Positions 11,286-19,081 of a DNA stretch of 64,000 nt are shown piece after piece (position 1 is the stretch's first letter; each line of letters begins with the position of its first letter). The DNA comes from Iris pallida (taxonomy: Eukaryota; Streptophyta; Magnoliopsida; Asparagales; Iridaceae). Location: the NCBI GenBank assembly GCA_029216955.1, contig JANAVB010023996.1:19548700-19612699 (forward strand). The letters run 5' to 3'. A program made the position numbers and the translations under genes. Below the pieces are notes generated by a model. The model made no database searches, was not told the DNA's origin, and saw nothing but the letters and a program-made list of their open reading frames with translations.

Positions 11286-11327
11286 GCAGTTCCTCTTGAT
11301 ATGACCCCTTTCGCCACAGTGATAGCA
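11286..11327 (-). other. C2 gag zinc knuckle, intact
   Basis: Reads CYHCGERGHIKRNC on the minus strand: a complete CX2CX4HX4C nucleic-acid-binding knuckle at the end of gag. It falls in a frame without a long open stretch, so gag is frameshifted between 11380 and here. Confidence 0.85.
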
Positions 11328-11379
11328 GCCCTCTTTGCGGTCCACAATTGCAAGATCCCGAGAACTCTCATGTACTCGC

Positions 11380-11817
11380 CTATGACTTGGGTTTTTCCTT
11401 CCCGTAGGAAGCTACCAGAGCGGACTCCTGCGACGATTCTACTTGCTTGCACCAGACCTCCTCATTCAACAAGCTACTTTTGACTACCTCCATCATGACA
11501 ATGTCATCAGGTGTAAAGTTGCTCACCGACACCACAAATGTCTTCCGACTTTTCGATAGAGAACTCAAGAGCAGTAGGGCCTGTAGCTCATTATCAATCA
11601 CCATCTTCATCGCAGATAGCTGATTGATGATGCCCTTAACCACGTTCAGATATTGTGCTATTGAGGCACCCTCCATGTACTTCGAGTTGACAAGTTGGCG
11701 AATAAGAAATGCCTTATTGTTGCCATCTTTCTTTCGTACAACAAATACAGTTTCTCCTATAATGCTTTTGTCGAACTCTCTATGGATACGTGGTGAAACA
11801 CCGAGTCGTCCAACCAT
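11380..11817 (-). CDS. C2 gag, UBN2-type middle part
   Basis: A 145-codon frame matching the copia gag polyprotein domain: MEGASIAQYLNVVKGIINQL, then a leucine-rich block (LQALLLLSSLSKSRKTF) and the conserved DDIVMMEVVKSSLLNEE. Forms the capsid shell of the virus-like particle. It is split from the gag N-terminal piece by a stop/frameshift near 11820-11850, and from its zinc knuckle downstream. Confidence 0.85.
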   Translation of the reverse strand: MVGRLGVSPRIHREFDKSIIGETVFVVRKKDGNNKAFLIRQLVNSKYMEGASIAQYLNVVKGIINQLSAMKMVIDNELQALLLLSSLSKSRKTFVVSVSNFTPDDIVMMEVVKSSLLNEEVWCKQVESSQESALVASYGKEKPKS

Positions 11818-11849
11818 TGGCGGATGAATCCAACGACCTTTCGATCCAG

Positions 11850-12032
11850 TTATTTATAGCCTTCAACAGCTTTGTCCGATGACTTTGTGGTGTCTCCCTC
11901 TAACGGACCATGCAAGTCCTTGTACCAGAGTAGATCCTCCATCTTTGGCTTCCAAATTGCCCAGTTTTCCCTTGTGAGGGTGATCATACGAGTGTTTATC
12001 TGCTCTTTAGACATGGTTGCCAGAACCTCCAA
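11850..12032 (-). CDS. C2 gag N-terminal piece
   Basis: 60 codons with the copia gag start: LTRENWAIWKPKMEDLLWYK followed by LHGPLEG. The Met at 12032 lies about 45 bases inside the primer site, the expected gag start position. The frame ends before joining the UBN2 part. Confidence 0.8.
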   Translation of the reverse strand: MEVLATMSKEQINTRMITLTRENWAIWKPKMEDLLWYKDLHGPLEGDTTKSSDKAVEGYK

Positions 12033-12074
12033 AGCTCTGATACTAATTGTTGGGTATTAGACCAGAACGAACCT

Positions 12075-12087
12075 TGCTCTGATACCA
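12075..12087 (-). other. C2 primer-binding site (initiator tRNA-Met), with a second copy nearby
   Basis: TGCTCTGATACCA on the plus strand, two bases from the LTR edge at 12090. A second, slightly altered copy of the primer site plus LTR edge (GCTCTGATACTAATTGTTGG, from about 12035) lies some 40 bases inward, so this junction is partly duplicated. Confidence 0.85.
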
Positions 12088-12089
12088 AT

Positions 12090-12781
12090 TATTGGGAGCC
12101 TACAGAAGCATTTGCCAACCCACATGATCAAAACCAACCCTCGTCTAACGGATACCAAGCACAAGATAAAGACAAGTATATGGCGGTGACGTATGTCACC
12201 TGGACAAATTCCAACCTTTAATAACTCAGATAAAATTACAAGATTAACAGAACTCATATTGAACCCTTTGCCCTAATAGATTCAACCCCATCACCACTCT
12301 AAAGAAAAAAAAAAGAATATTATAATTAAGATCACTCACCAATCCGTAGCAATCTTCCTAACCGAAGTTGTTGACTCTTCAGTTAGATCTTCTTCTTTCT
12401 TCTGTCTTGGATGGCAAAGTCCTAAGAGCAAACTATGGACTTTCTCTTAGATTTCCTTGTGGTTGAGCCCCCCGAATCTCTACTTTGTGTTGTGCTTTGT
12501 GCCTCCACCCTCACCCCATATATATTGGATGAGGAAATCTTATTTTAGGTCATAATATGATTTCTTAAATAAGAAGCCCTCAAATAAGAATCCTATTACA
12601 CCTAAAATAGCCCATCAATATCCTATTTTAGATCATAATAGGATTTCTTATAATAAGCATCTTATTATATCTAAAATAGCACAACACCTATTATGGACAT
12701 CCAAATCAAATCAAATCAAATATTTAATTAGATTTAGATTCCACAAATATGTTATTACCAAATTTAGACTGGACTCCAACA
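12090..12781 (-). repeat. C2 5' LTR (692 bp)
   Basis: Minus strand begins TGTTGGAGTCC at 12781 and ends near CCCAATA at 12090. Minus-strand TATA region (CCAATATATATGGGG, 12513-12528). TGCTA follows at 12782-12786. The inner terminal dinucleotide is TA on the plus strand where TG is expected. Confidence 0.85.
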
Positions 12782-12786
12782 TGCTA

Positions 12787-13241
12787 CCCCTTTTATATAC
12801 TATAAATTGATTGTTTGAAGCCCATAATATCTTTCCAAAAATCCTCTAAAAGTTACAACTTCTCAAACAAAAAACTAAGTCATAGAATAAGTAGAAAAAT
12901 AGTTATTTTGATTCCTATGTTCGTTCACAGCATCCTCAACTTCAAGCCTGATTTCGTCCATGATATATCTTGAGTCTTGAAAAACACAAAATATGAAAGT
13001 TGAGATCTTTGCCTTATCTTTCCAAATCATTTTGAAGAACCTCAGTTGCATTTCGGATGAGAAAGTTATGCCTATTTTGGTAAAAGGAGTCAAAACTATC
13101 CAAAATTGCTATTTAGCTCCATTTTGCACTTAGTGTCTCCAACTGCATCCTAAATCAAAGTAGAAGAATAGTGAGTAATTTTATTCATGAAATGAACATA
13201 AAATGGTAGACAATAAAGGATAAAAATATAACATTTCATCA
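12787..13241 (-). repeat. G1 5' LTR, outer (U3-side) part with TATA box
   Basis: Continues G1's LTR after C2. Just past the junction, the minus strand has a TATA box (AGTATATAAAAGGGG, 12788-12802). A pseudo-frame at 12875-13093 is LTR sequence, not a gene. On the minus strand the LTR begins TGATGAAATG at 13241. The edge is set where the hAT reading of H1 stops (13242); no second LTR is visible, so it is an inference. Confidence 0.6.
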
Positions 13242-13423
13242 TGCACTAAAACAAAATTTTGATGCTACCTTGGACACCGGGACCATTAGAATATCGCGTA
13301 CTATAAAAGAAAGTATAGGATACGTATTTCGTATCTCTTCCACCATCCTAAAATTGAAAAATAAGATGAAGAATCATTTTCATCTTCTTCATAAGAATTT
13401 AATTATAAAAAAATTCTTGAGTG
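13242..13423 (-). pseudogene. H1: hAT transposase C-terminal dimerisation part
   Basis: On the minus strand, in one frame after T1 is removed, this segment has the hAT C-terminal (hATC) signature: ILGWWKRYEIRYPILS, then VRDILMVPVS, then KVASKFCFSA, which matches the family pattern W-W, YPILS, A-RDIL, VPVS-VAS-FS. An acidic run (YEEDEND) precedes it as usual. The frame continues to the right at 19082, so T1 sits inside the gene. To the left it ends at 13242, where the G1 LTR begins. This is plant hAT of the RICESLEEPER/DAYSLEEPER type, decayed. Confidence 0.78.
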
Positions 13424-13441
13424 CACTACAAGAAAAATACC
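13424..13441 (+). repeat. T1 left terminal inverted repeat
   Basis: CACTACAAGAAAAATACC. Followed in 13442-13620 by several ACGTT/ACGGTT/ACGATT motifs, typical of CACTA subterminal transposase-binding arrays. Confidence 0.9.
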
Positions 13442-13691
13442 CTATAATAACGTTTGAAAAGAGTTTGTTACAACTGTTCATTTATAAACGTTACAAGATT
13501 TTCGCAACAGCACATAATATGACGGTTCTGAAGAGCTTTTGGCCTAGTATAACGATTTATAGCATTAAACGTTATATATTATTCACACATATGTAACGAT
13601 GTTACACGCAAATGTTATAAAAAGTGGTAAAAATTTCAGAGCAGCCGTTCGAAAGTCCGCTCAAACCGGTTCCCAAAATCAAAATCCCCCT

Positions 13692-13713
13692 TTCTCTCTC
13701 TCTCTCTCTCTCT
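13692..13713 (+). repeat. (TC)n tract in captured leader
   Basis: CT-rich leader typical of plant 5' untranslated regions, upstream of the captured SKA1-like start codon. Confidence 0.8.
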
Positions 13714-13776
13714 TCCATTTTTTCTTCTTATCTCCTCTCATCTTTCCTTCTCATCTCCTCCTCTCCTCTTTCTCGA

Positions 13777-13791
13777 AAACCCTAACCCTAA
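13777..13791 (+). promoter_or_regulatory. telo-box in captured leader
   Basis: AAACCCTAACCCTAA, the plant telo-box found in promoters and leaders of many growth and cell-cycle genes. It lies 53 bases before the SKA1-like ATG, which suggests T1 captured the leader together with the first exons. Confidence 0.6.
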
Positions 13792-13843
13792 TTGTTTCCC
13801 CATTTTTTGAATCCCAGTAAGAGGAAGGAAGGAAGGAGACGCC

Positions 13844-14075
13844 ATGGAGGATCTGCAAGAAGCGGGAGCTTCCCTCGAGTCGCTCGTCTCCTCCTTCAAC
13901 ACCCGCATCTCCGAGCTCCGGGAACTCGTCATCGCTCGCAACAGTAACATCCCCTCCCTCTCCTCCTCTTCTCTCTCTTACTTCATTTGCTCACACCGAC
14001 CCCCCATTTTGTAATAGTGTACCCAGCCACGAGCATGGAGGACCTGACCTCCGTCGACGTGACCCTGAAGTCCAT
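13844..14075 (+). pseudogene. SKA1: SKA1-like gene fragment, exons 1-2, captured by T1
   Basis: Exon 1 (13844-13943) codes for MEDLQEAGASLESLVSSF followed by NTRISELRELVIARN. It ends at a GT donor; a 74-bp intron (13944-14017) ends in AG, and exon 2 continues MYPATSMEDL then TSVDVTLKS. This is the conserved N terminus of the plant spindle and kinetochore-associated protein 1 homolog (from memory of the family: SLD-LVSSFN-RI-ELQELVIARNMYPAS). Splice phase is preserved. Homology stops near 14075 with no donor site, so only about 52 residues remain of a protein of about 270. The exons are much more GC-rich than the surroundings. Family call from recognition only. Confidence 0.7.
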
Positions 14076-14197
14076 AGTTTTTGTGATTTCTCTATTTTTT
14101 AGCATAGTTTTTATACTTTGATTGAGGAAGGTTGGGGCCTTCAATTCTTGTCTACACATACGTATATTTGTCCGGCTTGTTTTTTAGAATTTAATAC
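14076..14197. other. T1 spacer, nothing recognised
   Basis: AT-rich sequence between the captured exon and the gypsy fragment G3. Possibly captured intron. No feature seen. Confidence 0.4.
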
Positions 14198-14836
14198 TTA
14201 GTTGCCTCTATTGGATACTTCTGTAGTCAATGCACATCCTTTAAGTGCCATCATTTTTTTCACAAGTATGACTGGGGATGCATATGAGCTTTGACTAGGT
14301 CTGATTATTCCAGAACTGAGCATCTCTTGGATTTGTTTCTCTATCTCATTCTTGCTTGTATAAGGATGTCTGTAGGGCCTACTGCATACTGGCATAGAAC
14401 CTGGCATCAATGGAATCTGATCATCAAATGGTCTTGGGGGAGGTAAGCCTTTAGGTTCATCAAATACTTGTTTATATTTATGTATTAGCTCAACTATTGC
14501 TGCCTCCTCTATGCTATTTGACAGGTCCTTCTCCTTTAAACCCATAGAACATAGCTGGATAACGAAGAATTGGCCTCTTTGTCTGAGCTCCTTCTTTTCA
14601 GGTTCTTTTAGTGCTGAACTAATGTCTTGTACTCCTATGAATTGCTGCCACATTCCTGACTTTTTATACTTCATAGTAAGTGCTTGAAAATTCCACATGA
14701 TGTCTCCAAGTGTACTGAACCAATTTGCTCCCAAAACTATTTGACAATTAGCAATGGGCAAGTCTAAAAGATCTGTGATGATCTTCTTTTGTTGACATTC
14801 AATAACTTCATCTTTGCATAAGCCTTGGCTAACCAC
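14198..14836 (-). pseudogene. G3 protease end and RT start (gypsy)
   Basis: 212 codons covering the region after protease (DLPIANCQIVLGANWFSTLG, the family GMDWL position with N for D), the connector, and the RT N terminus (HRPYRHP-like block, then IEKQIQEMLSSGIIRPSQSS and YASPVILVKK). The RT reading shifts at 14230-14260 and ends before the catalytic YxDD box, so no polymerase could be made. Confidence 0.8.
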
Positions 14837-15027
14837 TTTTCACCATTAGCTACTTGGACTTCAAAGCTCCTGTTATCAGAGATAGGTAATCCCAATCTCT
14901 TACTGAAACCTGAATCAATAAAACTGTGGGTTGATCCAGAGTCCACCAAAATCATGACCGGTTTGTTTTGTACTACTCCTCTTAGCTTCATGGTTGAATG
15001 ATTCAGATTACCTGATATAGCTTGCAA
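14764..15027 (-). CDS. G3 protease (gypsy)
   Basis: 87 codons with the retropepsin motif ILVDSGSTHSFID (Asp-Ser-Gly-Ser), preceded by the usual LRG/VQNKPVM strand. Overlaps the following frame by about 70 bases through a frameshift. Confidence 0.82.
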   Translation of the reverse strand: MQAISGNLNHSTMKLRGVVQNKPVMILVDSGSTHSFIDSGFSKRLGLPISDNRSFEVQVANGEKWLAKAYAKMKLLNVNKRRSSQIF

Positions 15028-15490
15028 AGAAATTTTAATAAAAACTTTGACTACTTCCTCCTACCTGCTCTGCTACTGCTCCCTCATCTTCTTTATTAAT
15101 TGCTTCTTCTTCTTCTTCTGCTACTATCATGAAGAGTTTCTTCACTTTACATTTATGACCCCTGGACTATTTCTCATTACACATATAACATAGAACAAGA
15201 TTCCTCCTTTGATTGATTTTTGCAGGTGATATGGTATGATGTGGCATGATGGTGTTAGGGTTATTAAACTTTTTTGCAACATCTATATTGTTACTTGCTG
15301 TTGGAGTATTTGCAACATAATTCTTGCTAGTATAATTCACATTTTTCTGAGTTTTTTTCCAGGTGGATATGGCTGATACCTTGTACTTATATAATTTGGC
15401 AACTTGTATGGTTGCAGTCAAATTAACTAGTCTAGCTACTAAGACCTCAAATCTAATCTCTTCTTTGAGTCCCCCTACATGGCTGACCAA
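15028..15490 (-). pseudogene. G3 gag C-terminus with broken zinc knuckle
   Basis: 107 codons of gag spacer plus a knuckle that reads CYMCNEK, stop, SRGHKCK. In this gypsy lineage the motif is CxxCxxxWxxGHxC, so the stop sits where Trp is usual (TGG to TAG). Followed by an acidic Glu-rich run near 15090-15130. Confidence 0.7.
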
Positions 15491-15691
15491 AGAAAGCTCA
15501 GGTAAACCTTTATCCCTTTTTGACAGTTTTTAAAATTACAAGGTATATTCCTGGAATGTGCCCTCCTGTTTAAGGAACTTGAGGTCTATGTGGTGATCCA
15601 TAAACTGAGATGGACCATACTCTACTCTTATAGAGTTGCTGAACTCTTCTTAGCTGACATTTTCTCCCTTATTCTGGACCAACCAGTCAAA

Positions 15692-16087
15692 TCAGCAAGC
15701 TGTTGTTCCTTTAAGCCTCACTGAGCACAAATTGACCTTGTCCCACTCAGGGACTCCATAGACTCTATAGTAATGCTGCACCCTCATGAGCCATTCATCC
15801 ACATCTCTCTCTCCATCATATTCAGGTATTTTAGACTTGATTAAGGGTTGATTCCAACCCTGTCCTCCTTGGAGAATTGCTTGATGAATCCTAAAGTATA
15901 ATGGAGGTGATACAAAGTTTTGAGAATGACCTTGATTTTGTTGTGGTTGTCCCTGATACTGATACTGAGGGATTTCCATGAATTGGTTCCCTGAGCTATG
16001 AAACTGGTTTCCTGGGTTATGAAATTGATTCCCTGGGTTGTGAAGATTGAAAGGCTTGGATATGACTATGGAGCTTGTTATGCTCAA
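15692..16087 (-). CDS. G3 gag N-terminal part
   Basis: 131 codons. A Gln/Asn-rich leader contains three tandem copies of a NPGNQFH-like heptad, then the gag core start: KIPEYDGERDVDEWLMRVQHYYRVYGVPE, written here in two parts IPEYDGERDVDEWL and MRVQHYYRVYG. The core continues downstream in a broken frame through 15500-15690. Confidence 0.75.
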   Translation of the reverse strand: MSITSSIVISKPFNLHNPGNQFHNPGNQFHSSGNQFMEIPQYQYQGQPQQNQGHSQNFVSPPLYFRIHQAILQGGQGWNQPLIKSKIPEYDGERDVDEWLMRVQHYYRVYGVPEWDKVNLCSVRLKGTTAC

Positions 16088-16264
16088 TAGCCGACCCCAT
16101 TATGAAGATTGAAAGGCTTGGATATGACTATGACTATTTTTTTGGTTCCTAAGCTCAAACATATATTTTCATTTCGAATTAAAAAGTGGCTTCTTTTTAT
16201 TGTGCTGCACTAATTTAATTTGGGAAACGATTCTCATTAGTGTATAATGGATGTGGTATCGCAG

Positions 16265-16697
16265 GCTAAAAAAATGGAAGTTGGGTTTACTGGAGAATGA
16301 TGACATAGTGCAACTGTCTTCTGCAGCATCTTCCAAAGATCAGGAGTTTGCAAATAGAAAAATAGAGGAAGACACTTCAGTTGTAGCTAAAGGGCACGGT
16401 ACCTACTTACATGATTGGAATTCAACTAAATTATGTTCTTATGTCGTCCTTTTTTTTACCTTTTGGACTGACAAGAAGTACAATATGAGATGGAAGTTTG
16501 ACAAAAATGTTGAACATTAACAGATCACTCTGAAAGAACTTTCTACAAGGAACTGGTAAAAGTCATAGAAGCATCAGATGTTATTTTGGAGGTGCTTGAT
16601 GCACGAGATCCACTTGGTACGCACTGTATTGATATAGAAAGGATGATATTTAAGTCGGATCCAAATAAGCGCCTCGTACTGCTTTTGAACAAGATAG
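16265..16697 (+). pseudogene. NSN1: Nucleostemin-like GTPase (NSN1) fragment, two exons, captured by T1
   Basis: Exon a (16265-16398) starts after AG and encodes the coiled-coil/linker stretch KLGLLENDDIVQL, then SAASSKDQEFANRKIEEDTS. A 125-bp GT-AG intron (16399-16523) follows. Exon b (16524-16697) encodes [31 protein letters not shown] and LVLLLNKI, and stops at a GT donor inside the G4 motif NKxD. This is the start of the circularly permuted GTPase domain of plant nucleostemin-like proteins (GNL3 family, nucleolar ribosome-assembly GTPases). Phases agree across both junctions and no stop is present within the exons. The rest of the GTPase domain is missing. Same orientation as the SKA1 fragment. 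Confidence 0.82.
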
Positions 16698-16756
16698 GTA
16701 ATATGGTTTAATTGTTTAACCTTCATAATTAATATATCATTTGAAAGTTCTTTTTT

Positions 16757-17213
16757 AAGCTCCCCGATAGTGTATATTCTACGTTTGAGTTACATTTAGG
16801 CTGGGTTTGGGATTGCTGCTGCTTTTCAGAAACTTGGCAGCAGGAGCAGCTTTTGACAGCAGATGGGAGGCTGCATCAGAAGCTGTCCCCAAGTTGAACT
16901 GACTTTTGGAAAGTTTTTGATAAGCTGTTGTTACCAAACAGCCTTGGACCACTTTTGAGTTAAGCTCCCCGATAGTGTATATTCTACGTTTGAGTTACAT
17001 TTAGGTTGGGTTTGGGATTGCTGCTGCTTTTCAGAAACTTGGCAGCAGGAGCATCTTTTGACAGCAGATGGGAGGCTGCATCAGACGCTGTCCCCAAGTT
17101 GAACCGACTTTGGAAAGTTTTTGATAAGCTGTTGTTACCAAACAGCCTTGGACCACTTTTCAAGAAAAATAAGCAGAAGCAGCCTCCAATAAGCAACCCT
17201 GAACCCAACTATA
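16757..17213. repeat. MITE-like insertion with 205-bp tandem duplication
   Basis: Copy 1 (16757-16961) and copy 2 (16962 to about 17163) are near-identical direct repeats beginning AAGCTCCCCGATAGTG. Copy 2 continues to 17213. The stretch 17006-17213 has imperfect inverted ends (GTTGGGTTTGGGATTGCTGC against the complement of GCAACCCTGAACCCAAC), as in a short hAT-type MITE; copy 1 lacks the right end. Confidence 0.65.
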
Positions 17214-18121
17214 GTATGTGCGTATATGTTATTTTATGGTGTTGTATAGCACTAATTATGCTAACTTGTACATGTCAAATATCACAGACTTGTTCTTCTT
17301 AGATTTTTATTTTATGGGTCTTTTTCCTTTCCTATAGTTCATTTAAAAAAAATTGTTATAAGAGCCACTATGTGCTGATTTTGGACATTTAACTTGATAG
17401 TTTGACTTCAAACTTGTTTTCCTGTTCCTCTTTGGTTCTTTTCTTTCTTGGTGCACCTAAGATTTCAACCACCTGTTGGTTCTCTTTTTATTTTTCCTTC
17501 TTTTCATTGCATTGTGTTTCATTATTTTTTTCATTATTCTGCAAATTTAGATAACTTGGATTTGTAATCTGTTTTGGGTATTTGAAGAGTACTGTTCAAG
17601 TTTTATACCAAAGTGTTTTGTTTAGGTTTTTTATTTATGTTAACTATCCAATTTTAACTCAGGTTAAGAGAAATTTTAACAATTAGAGAAATGTTCTTGA
17701 TGTATCAAGCCTGAGCTACATTTCTCTTTTAAGTTTTGTTGTTGTGCCGTTTTATTTCATGGTATGAGATCAAGTGCACATGCAGTTTCATTGAGGGAAC
17801 ACTAGTCCCTTTTGTGTTTAGAGATGGTCTCAACATATGCAAAGATCTGAATTATTTAGAGTTAAATCACTTGAAGACATTTGATAGTTCAAATGTTGTA
17901 GCATCTTAAGATTCCTGGAGAGCTTTTGATAGCAATTTTTGGTTTCTGGGAATGAATATGTCCAAAGGTTATTTTTATCTTGAGTGACTGTAGTGATCAG
18001 AGATGCTAAAGTTGTATTTAATATGGATGTTTTATGGTTAGCATATAATTGCTGCTATCTGATATGTGCATCTGCAGATGGTACCTGAACATATGAGCTC
18101 ACTTTGGTTTTTTTTTGGTAG
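17214..18121. other. T1 interior, probably captured intron, no gene seen
   Basis: AT- and T-rich sequence with intron-like composition after the NSN1 donor site at 16698. No domain recognised on either strand. Confidence 0.45.
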
Positions 18122-18165
18122 GATCACTGGAAATTTTTGGGCTTCAGCCAGTACCGTTTGGTCAG
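18122..18165 (+). pseudogene. Possible captured mini-exon
   Basis: A 44-bp segment preceded by a T-rich tract and TAG, and followed by GTATAAG, has the look of an internal exon. One frame reads SLEIFGLQPVPFGQ. I do not recognise the gene. Orientation agrees with the other captured exons. Confidence 0.35.
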
Positions 18166-18499
18166 GTATAAGATTCATCTGATTTCAAGTTTGAAGTATC
18201 TTATTTGTATCTTTATTTGTTGGTTGTAGAATCGAGGATTCTCAAGTTGCTCCTTTCGACCGTTTCGAGGGTGTACTTTTGAAGGAAAATTTTGTGTTGT
18301 GAATGCAAAAGAAAATTTTGTGTTGGTGAATGCAAAAGAAATGTTTTGAGGCCTGATGCTCTAAAAAGGAAAGAAGATGTATGTATTTGGAATATTTTTT
18401 GAAATGTAATTAAATAGAGGATATGTTGGTGTAGCAAAAGCTGAAAAAAGAAATTGTTTATGAAATGTAGTTAAGATGGTGATATTTTAAGCAAAGGCT

Positions 18500-18500
<1 letters not shown>

Positions 18501-18546
<46 letters not shown>
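18501..18546. repeat. (TA)n microsatellite
   Basis: About 23 TA units inside T1. Confidence 0.95.
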
Positions 18547-18554
<8 letters not shown>

Positions 18555-18696
18555 GATGGTGTGAAATTTGGAACTGGAAATTATGAATGAAATGTTTCAA
18601 ATGTTGTAATATTTGTGTTGTTTTGGAAATTATGTATGTTCTGAAAATTCATATTGATCATTGCTTTTATAACGCTTTGATTTATAAGCTTTCACA

Positions 18697-18699
<3 letters not shown>

Positions 18700-18786
<87 letters not shown>
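18700..18786. repeat. (TA)n(TG)n compound microsatellite
   Basis: About 27 TA units then about 16 TG units near the right end of T1. Confidence 0.95.
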
Positions 18787-18789
<3 letters not shown>

Positions 18790-19063
18790 ACCAGAACAAG
18801 CTAAAAGCGTTATGTATAATTGTGTCTTTAATGTCGGTTTAAAATTTGATGTTATATATAATTGTGTCTTTAATGTCGGTTTAAAATTTTGTGTTATATA
18901 TAATAGAACTATTTATATCGTTTTCAAACAAAAAATGTCATATAAGGTTGAACCATTCATAACGGTTTTTATAAACATTTATAACACCCATTTTTATCAC
19001 GGTTTCTGGTATAAAAAATTGTCATAAATTATCATATATGACGGTTTTTACCCGACATAAAAA

Positions 19064-19081
19064 GGTATTTTTCTTGTAGTG
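19064..19081 (-). repeat. T1 right terminal inverted repeat
   Basis: GGTATTTTTCTTGTAGTG, the exact complement of the left end. Subterminal GTCGGTTT, ACGGTTTTT and CACGGTTT motifs, plus a near-perfect direct repeat (TAATTGTGTCTTTAATGTCG, twice, from 18816 and 18859), lie just inside. Confidence 0.9.

Larger units (their letters stand above)
6092..12781 (-). mobile_element. C2: Ty1/copia retrotransposon in G1 LTR, pol lost, holding G2
   Basis: Bounded by related LTRs (6092-6733 and 12090-12781) and a 5-bp duplication. Right to left it retains the 5' LTR, an initiator-Met primer site, gag with an intact zinc knuckle, protease, and a degraded pre-integrase stretch. Integrase, RT and RNase H are absent: a gypsy LTR with primer site (G2) sits where they should be, and the 3' LTR is cut short at 6733. 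One explanation is insertion of G2 followed by a deletion from G2's interior into C2's 3' LTR. Confidence 0.85.
4908..13241 (-). mobile_element. G1: Athila/Tat-like gypsy element (tRNA-Asp primed), split by C1 and C2
   Basis: From right to left on the minus strand: the outer half of the 5' LTR (12787-13241), copia C2, the inner half of the LTR (about 5246-6091), the primer site, and a short gag remnant that is cut by C1. A tRNA-Asp primer site and the style of the gag knuckle are typical of plant Athila/Tat lineages. Its right edge sits in the hAT gene H1: the H1 protein reading is clear up to 13242 and lost beyond. No RT or integrase is visible inside the window. Confidence 0.7.
14198..16087 (-). 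mobile_element. G3: truncated gypsy element inside T1
   Basis: Minus-strand gag, knuckle, protease and the start of RT with no LTRs recognised. The end near 14198 cuts RT just after its first conserved blocks. A ~29-bp direct repeat (starting TGAAGATTGAAAGGCTTGG at 16041 and again from 16103) marks the right edge, perhaps left by a rearrangement. Gypsy order (gag-protease-RT) is clear. Confidence 0.75.
13424..19081. mobile_element. T1: CACTA (En/Spm) transposon carrying host gene pieces, no transposase seen
   Basis: Terminal inverted repeats are CACTACAAGAAAAATACC at 13424 and its complement ending TTTTTCTTGTAGTG at 19081, the plant CACTA signature. Both ends are followed by subterminal copies of short ACGGTT/AACGTT-like motifs. 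Flanking trinucleotides are GTG (left) and TTG (right), one mismatch from the expected 3-bp duplication; joining the flanks restores the hAT frame of H1. The interior (5.6 kb) holds exons of two host genes, a gypsy fragment, a duplicated MITE and microsatellites, but no recognisable CACTA transposase, so it is non-autonomous. Confidence 0.88.

Noticed and set aside
13276..13277. G1 LTR edge at TTGGACA/CCGGG
   Set aside because: First considered because TGTCC looks like an LTR start, but the hAT reading (VPVSKVAS) continues through it to 13242.
16984..17302. Overlapping frames on both strands near 17 kb
   Set aside because: They coincide with the duplicated MITE and its inverted ends.
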